Shown: one piece after another, positions 43,521 through 47,179 of the stretch | How positions within the stretch are numbered: position 1 is the first letter of the stretch | How the letters are laid out: every line of letters begins with the position of its first letter | DNA from: Hyphococcus sp. | GTDB lineage: Bacteria; Pseudomonadota; Alphaproteobacteria; Caulobacterales; Parvularculaceae | Direction: 5' to 3' | NCBI GenBank assembly: GCA_021776415.1 | Contig: JAJFFY010000069.1 | Location: 1-47,179 of the forward strand | Length of the DNA: 47,179 nt | Position numbers and translations under genes: made by a program | The notes under the pieces: generated by a model | Told to the model about the DNA's origin: nothing | Databases searched by the model: none | The model's input: only the letters and a program-made list of their open reading frames with translations

Positions 43521-44717
43521 TCAGGAAACGGCATCGCCCAGCGCCCCCAATAGTACATCAATGTCGGACGGGGAATTATAATAATGAGGCGATATTCGTA
43601 TCGCCCACCCGGCGTCAACCAGCCGCTGGTCCATGGGCGCCCACATTTTCGGAATATAGGTGGTGTTTATGCGCTGCTCGCACAGCTTGTGATGGATCGC
43701 CGCACCGTCGCCCGCCTCGGCATAGACCGGAATGATCGGGCAGGCGCCAACGCCTTCGTCGAGGACGCGCCAGCCCGGCAGGTGCTGGATGCTGGCGCGC
43801 AGATAGTCGTTCACCTCCGCGAGCCGCGCCTCGATCTGGTCGAGGCCGATTTTGTTGGCATAGGCCGCCGCCGCACCGAAGCCGAACAGGGTTGCATAGG
43901 AAAATTCCCAATCCTCAAACCGTTTGGCGCCTTTAACGGGGTGATAGTGTTTTTCGTCTTCCAGCTCCGCACCGCGCAAGTCAAGGAACATTGGCTCCAG
44001 GCCTTCACTCAGTACACGGTCGGAAACATAGAGCAGCCCCGCGCCGCGCGGGCCACGCAGAAACTTCCGTGATGTGGCGCTGAAAAAATCGCAAACAATC
44101 TCTTCGACGTCAATCGGCATCTGCCCGAAAGACTGACAGCCGTCCACCATATAGAAGACGTCATGGCGCCGGCAAACGGCGCCGATCCCGGCGACATCGT
44201 CAACCACGCCGCAGCTTGTATTCACATGAACCGAAACCACCAGCCGGGGTTGTTCGCGTTTTATGATCGTATCCAACGCCTCAAGGTCGGTCTGACCTGA
44301 CGCCAAGGCCGGAGCGCGAACGATGCGAACGCCAAAGCGCTTTTCTAACGACAGAAGCTGAATTTGATTGGACGCATATTCGCTCCATGCGGCGACCACG
44401 ACATCGCCGGGCTTGAACGGAATTGACGACAACGCCCGCGCATAAGCGTCGGTCGCGTTTGCCGTCAGCGCAATATTGTCCGCCCTTGCGCCAATCGTTG
44501 CCGCGACGTTCGAATAAATCTCTGAAATGTCGCCCGCGCGCGCGCGCGCGGCCTCATAGCCGCCGAGTTCGGCTTCCAGTTGCAGATGTTTCTGCATCGC
44601 CTCGACCACCGGCGTCGGCATCAGCGCGGCGCCGGCATTGTTGAAATGGACCACATGCGCAGCGCCAGGCGTGTCGGCTCGCAAACGTCGCCATTCATCG
44701 GGCATGGTGAAGGTCAA
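43521..44717 (-). CDS. Class V aminotransferase (PLP), cysteine desulfurase-like fold
   Basis: The 398-residue protein has the class V PLP fold: [33 protein letters not shown] with the cofactor Asp, and the PLP-binding Lys218 in [17 protein letters not shown]. No conserved SufS/IscS-type cysteine loop is evident near the C-terminus, so it is probably an aminotransferase, lyase or epimerase-like member of this family rather than a desulfurase. It follows the first DedA-like gene by 25 bp and precedes the acyl-CoA dehydrogenase by 47 bp. The substrate is unknown. Confidence 0.88.
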   Translation of the reverse strand: MTFTMPDEWRRLRADTPGAAHVVHFNNAGAALMPTPVVEAMQKHLQLEAELGGYEAARARAGDISEIYSNVAATIGARADNIALTANATDAYARALSSIPFKPGDVVVAAWSEYASNQIQLLSLEKRFGVRIVRAPALASGQTDLEALDTIIKREQPRLVVSVHVNTSCGVVDDVAGIGAVCRRHDVFYMVDGCQSFGQMPIDVEEIVCDFFSATSRKFLRGPRGAGLLYVSDRVLSEGLEPMFLDLRGAELEDEKHYHPVKGAKRFEDWEFSYATLFGFGAAAAYANKIGLDQIEARLAEVNDYLRASIQHLPGWRVLDEGVGACPIIPVYAEAGDGAAIHHKLCEQRINTTYIPKMWAPMDQRLVDAGWAIRISPHYYNSPSDIDVLLGALGDAVS

Positions 44718-44742
44718 GGGGATTGGTCCTCACGCGGTTTTG

Positions 44743-45417
44743 CTAATCCTTGCCGTCCTCGGCGTCTTCCCCGGCTTCCTCAAGCGGCGTTCCTTCAAAA
44801 CCCGGCATGTCGGGCATGGGGTGGTCTTGTTCATCGGTCATCGGCGTCATCGGGCCTTTATGTTTGCGGGTATGATTATACCAGCGAAACAAAATATAGG
44901 CGGCGAGCAAGACAACTGCGATCACCGGCATCCACAAGGTGGCTTTTTCCCCTGCGACTGCGCCGACCGAGTGAAACAGGCCAAAGAACATTGCGACGTA
45001 GATGAGCGCGGTAAAGCTGAGGATCAAAATATATTTGCCGTAATGGGCTTTGAAAAACCCGCAGGCGATGTAAGTTGGAATGCGCGTGCCGGGCACAAAG
45101 CGCGCCGTCAACATGGTCTGCCACAGCTCTTTGCGCACCAGATCGCCGGCGACAGAAACGCCGGGCTTTTCGGCGAAGCGATGCGCCCATTCATGGCGCC
45201 GCGCGAACCGGCCAAGCCAGTATTTCCAAGCGTCGCTGCCAATCAGCCCCAAGAACACCACCAACAAGATAATGTGGGTTGGCGCCGCGCCGGCGAGCGA
45301 AGCGGTCGCCGCGAAAATCACCGCCCCATCTTCCTGAATGAACGGGCCAATGAAAATACTGAACATCAGCAACCAGATGCTCATTGACGCAATCGCCTCA
45401 ATCCCACCCTCAATCAT
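44743..45417 (-). CDS. DedA-family membrane protein 1
   Basis: The 224-residue protein has about five hydrophobic segments and the DedA motif at the first re-entrant region (GPFIQEDGAVIF), then DAWKYWLGRFARRH, and the second motif TARFVPGTRIPTYIACGFFK with conserved Arg, Pro, Gly and Arg. The C-terminal 35 residues are hydrophilic and His/Met/Glu-rich (HTRKHKG, EQDHPMPDMPG). DedA members are thought to be proton-dependent transporters or lipid flippases. I chose the ATG at 45417, because a frame start at 45549 would overlap the next gene by about 100 bp and adds nothing family-like. Confidence 0.88.
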   Translation of the reverse strand: MIEGGIEAIASMSIWLLMFSIFIGPFIQEDGAVIFAATASLAGAAPTHIILLVVFLGLIGSDAWKYWLGRFARRHEWAHRFAEKPGVSVAGDLVRKELWQTMLTARFVPGTRIPTYIACGFFKAHYGKYILILSFTALIYVAMFFGLFHSVGAVAGEKATLWMPVIAVVLLAAYILFRWYNHTRKHKGPMTPMTDEQDHPMPDMPGFEGTPLEEAGEDAEDGKD

Positions 45418-45445
45418 GGTCTGCGTAGCCCCGGCCAAACATGGC

Positions 45446-46015
45446 TTATTTCCTTGCCCGCAATTTCTGGATCGCGACATAACCCAAAAGCGTAAAGATA
45501 GCGACCGCTGGCAGCCAGATAGAAGCAGCCTCCCCCGCCACCGCGCCAACGACGTGGAAGAGGGCGAATATGGCCCCGATATAGAGTGCGACGCTCACCG
45601 CGCCCCAGCCAGCATACGCCCACCATGGCGCTTTGAAAAACCCGGCCGCGACATAGAGCGGAATGCGCGTTCCTGGCACGAACCGGGCCACGATCATGCT
45701 GACGCCGAGCCGGTCCGTGACCAGCGCTTGCGCTTTTTCGACGGCGGGTTTGGCGGCGAAACGCTGCGCCCATTTGCGCGTCCGCGCCGCGCGCCCAAGC
45801 CAGTATTTCCACAACACGCTAACGGTCAGCCCCAACCCCACTGCAACAAACAGCGCAACGCTATTGCCGCCGAGCCCGCCAAGCGACAAAGACGCCGCGC
45901 CGACCACGGCCGCGTCCTCCTGCATAAAGGGCGCAATCAACAGCAGAAAATAGACGCCCAGAATATTCTGGCCCGCCATCACATGCAGCTGCGTCAGTAG
46001 ATCGGTTTCCGGCAC
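45446..46015 (-). CDS. DedA-family membrane protein 2
   Basis: The 189-residue protein is a close paralogue of its downstream neighbour: APFMQEDAAVVGAASL, LWKYWLGRAARTRKWAQRF, and ARFVPGTRIPLYVAAGFFKAP. It lacks the acidic tail of the first copy. The two genes are 28 bp apart and probably cotranscribed from a tandem duplication. The GFA gene ends 8 bp upstream. Its function is as for DedA, membrane homeostasis or lipid transport, not shown further here. Confidence 0.88.
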   Translation of the reverse strand: MPETDLLTQLHVMAGQNILGVYFLLLIAPFMQEDAAVVGAASLSLGGLGGNSVALFVAVGLGLTVSVLWKYWLGRAARTRKWAQRFAAKPAVEKAQALVTDRLGVSMIVARFVPGTRIPLYVAAGFFKAPWWAYAGWGAVSVALYIGAIFALFHVVGAVAGEAASIWLPAVAIFTLLGYVAIQKLRARK

Positions 46016-46023
46016 GTCGCCTC

Positions 46024-46434
46024 TTAATCTTTTGCTTTTTGTGGAAGCCCGTCAGCGATGTCGTAATAATCGCCCTTATCGGCCACAAAAATATGTTCCT
46101 CAATCTTCAAGCCGGTCGGCGCATCCAACGCGCCCAGCGCGATTGCAATCCGGTGTTTATGATCGTCGAGCTTATCAGCCTGCCAAAATAGCGACGCACC
46201 GCATGTGCTGCAAAACCCACGGCGGGCGTAGTCCGATGCGCGATACCATTTTAGCCTTGCGTCATTTTCGAATTTCAGCGCCGCGAAAGGCGCGTTTACC
46301 GACGCCCAGGAATTCCCGCTCCATTGGCGGCACTGGCCACAATGACAAGCGTCAGCAGGTTTCAAATCTTCGCCCGCGAAGGAGAATGAGACGCCGCCGC
46401 ACAGGCATTGGCCGGTCAACACTATTTTATCCAT
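46024..46434 (-). CDS. GFA (CENP-V/glutathione-dependent formaldehyde-activating) family protein
   Basis: The 136-residue protein has the zinc-binding pattern of this family: CxC at C10 and C12, then CxCxxC at C30, C32 and C35 (ADACHCGQCRQWSG), and C75 and C78 (FCSTCGASLFW). Known members bind zinc in two sites, and only some act on S-hydroxymethylglutathione. It is the first gene of the minus-strand run that leads through two DedA-like genes to the aminotransferase. The formaldehyde role is not implied by the sequence. Confidence 0.92.
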   Translation of the reverse strand: MDKIVLTGQCLCGGVSFSFAGEDLKPADACHCGQCRQWSGNSWASVNAPFAALKFENDARLKWYRASDYARRGFCSTCGASLFWQADKLDDHKHRIAIALGALDAPTGLKIEEHIFVADKGDYYDIADGLPQKAKD

Positions 46435-46609
46435 GGCGCTTTCCTAACACTGCCGCCCACTAGGCGCGACACCCAGTCTACGCATTGCGCCGTCAGCCCG
46501 CCGACATCCCCGCCAGTCAGATCACAAACGCGTGATTTCAATGAACATGCAATGACTTATGTTAATTCATTTGAATTATTGGTGTTTGGTTATTTTCTGG
46601 AGGGGAAAT

Positions 46610-47179
46610 ATGAGAGTTTTTGCACGCATCGCCTTGGCGATCTGTTTTGTCGCGCCTACCGCTGGGCTCGCCCAGGATAACCCCTTCGCAGCAAATTCGG
46701 CCGGAAACCCCTTCGCCACCGCGATGGTTGATCGCTATGCCGGGATATTTGAATCGGACGCCGTGAGGCTGATGTTGGAGAAAACCGGAAGCGGATTTGA
46801 GGGCGAGCTTTACTACGCCCAGACCGGGCAAACCTACCCTGCGACAGCGCAGATAAAAGACGGCGCCCTGAACGGCTCATTCAATGCGGGCGGCAAATCG
46901 TTTCCCTTCACTTTTGTCCTGGGTGATGACGGGAAGAGCGGGCAGTTCGAGACTGAAGGCTATAGCGGGCGCCTGACACGCACATTCAAGCCGTCTTCCC
47001 TGGTGAAAAAAGCAGCGCCGTTAAACCGGATTGATGCACTTTATGAAGAGGCGCTTGAAGCGCTTGATGGGGCGGCGGCGATACAAAAATCAGTCGCGAG
47101 GGCAAGCCTCATTGCTCATCTCGCACAAGGCGGTCGTGTCGACCAGGCAAAGGCGCTGTTAGACGCCATTCCTCGCAAC
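46610..47179 (+). CDS. Exported protein, partial (runs off the window end)
   Basis: An open frame of 190 codons starts at ATG 46610, preceded by CTGGAGGGG, and has no stop before the window ends. The first 21 residues form a signal peptide (MRVFARIALAICFVAPTAGLA). The next part has two NPFA motifs in a low-complexity stretch (about 24-37) and then a beta-rich segment (40-125; for example EGELYYAQTGQ). The last residues are helical (RIDALYEEALEALDG, QGGRVDQAKALLDAI). No family is recognised, and most of the protein may be missing. Confidence 0.8.
   Translation, partial: MRVFARIALAICFVAPTAGLAQDNPFAANSAGNPFATAMVDRYAGIFESDAVRLMLEKTGSGFEGELYYAQTGQTYPATAQIKDGALNGSFNAGGKSFPFTFVLGDDGKSGQFETEGYSGRLTRTFKPSSLVKKAAPLNRIDALYEEALEALDGAAAIQKSVARASLIAHLAQGGRVDQAKALLDAIPRN

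Overview
The window looks like a piece of an alphaproteobacterial chromosome. The left end carries the gene order dgt - SPOR protein - nagZ - scpA - scpB - tatA - tatB - tatC - serS, which is characteristic of that class. PutA lacks the N-terminal ribbon-helix-helix domain of the enteric protein, there is a LytS/LytTR pair and a VPLPA-type C-terminal sorting signal, and the valine-degradation genes are of the alphaproteobacterial kind. The exact order (Parvularculales, Hyphomonadales or a relative) is a guess from style only. I see no phage, insertion sequence, tRNA, rRNA or CRISPR array.

Layout. 1-6864 (minus strand): the start of serS, the Tat translocase, the ScpAB condensin partners, NagZ, a SPOR protein and a dGTPase-like hydrolase. 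The argS gene commonly found between dgt and the SPOR gene is absent. 7068-12693 (minus): a peroxiredoxin, a lipoprotein made of seven near-identical FG-GAP-like blades, and a beta-oxidation pair (thiolase then FadJ-like multifunctional enzyme). 12920-18719 (plus): the large bifunctional proline utilisation enzyme PutA, then a LytS-type histidine kinase and LytTR response regulator. 18762-23401: a small RHH-SRPBCC operon with a perfect operator-like palindrome, a membrane-anchored ClpP-fold protein, a nitroreductase, a second SRPBCC protein overlapping xthA, and an exported epoxide-hydrolase-like enzyme. 23703-28136 (minus): a serine hydrolase coupled to a GntR regulator, a TetR regulator, and a choice-of-anchor L surface protein. 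28446-37153: a compact RecD-like helicase, an exported protein of unknown function, a beta-carbonic anhydrase, a large hybrid histidine kinase, an Atm1-type ABC exporter and a PilZ protein. 37190-46434: a minus-strand run with an exported amidohydrolase, three valine/isobutyrate degradation enzymes (acyl-CoA dehydrogenase, 3-hydroxyisobutyryl-CoA hydrolase, 3-hydroxyisobutyrate dehydrogenase) interspersed with FetB, small membrane or lipoproteins and DUF1330, then a class V aminotransferase, two tandem DedA-like proteins and a GFA-family protein. A new exported protein starts at 46610 and runs off the window.

Cooperation. Thiolase and the FadJ-like protein form a fatty-acid beta-oxidation unit. 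The acyl-CoA dehydrogenase, HIBYL-CoA hydrolase and HIBA dehydrogenase are three steps of valine breakdown. PutA turns proline into glutamate. The TetR protein probably controls itself and the distant epoxide-hydrolase-like gene, because both have the same operator upstream.

Most unusual observations: (1) a 21-codon reading frame at 41527-41592, linked by ATGA overlaps to DUF1330 and to a small membrane protein, that looks like the severed 5' end of a second HIBYL-CoA hydrolase gene; (2) a shared TetR operator at two distant sites; (3) four different large composite palindromic elements in intergenic DNA, one inside the tat operon; (4) two perfect inverted repeats stacked upstream of the choice-of-anchor L gene. 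No wholly new multi-gene system can be asserted from sequence reading alone. The small RHH-SRPBCC operon and the mini-ORF chain are the best candidates for something undescribed.
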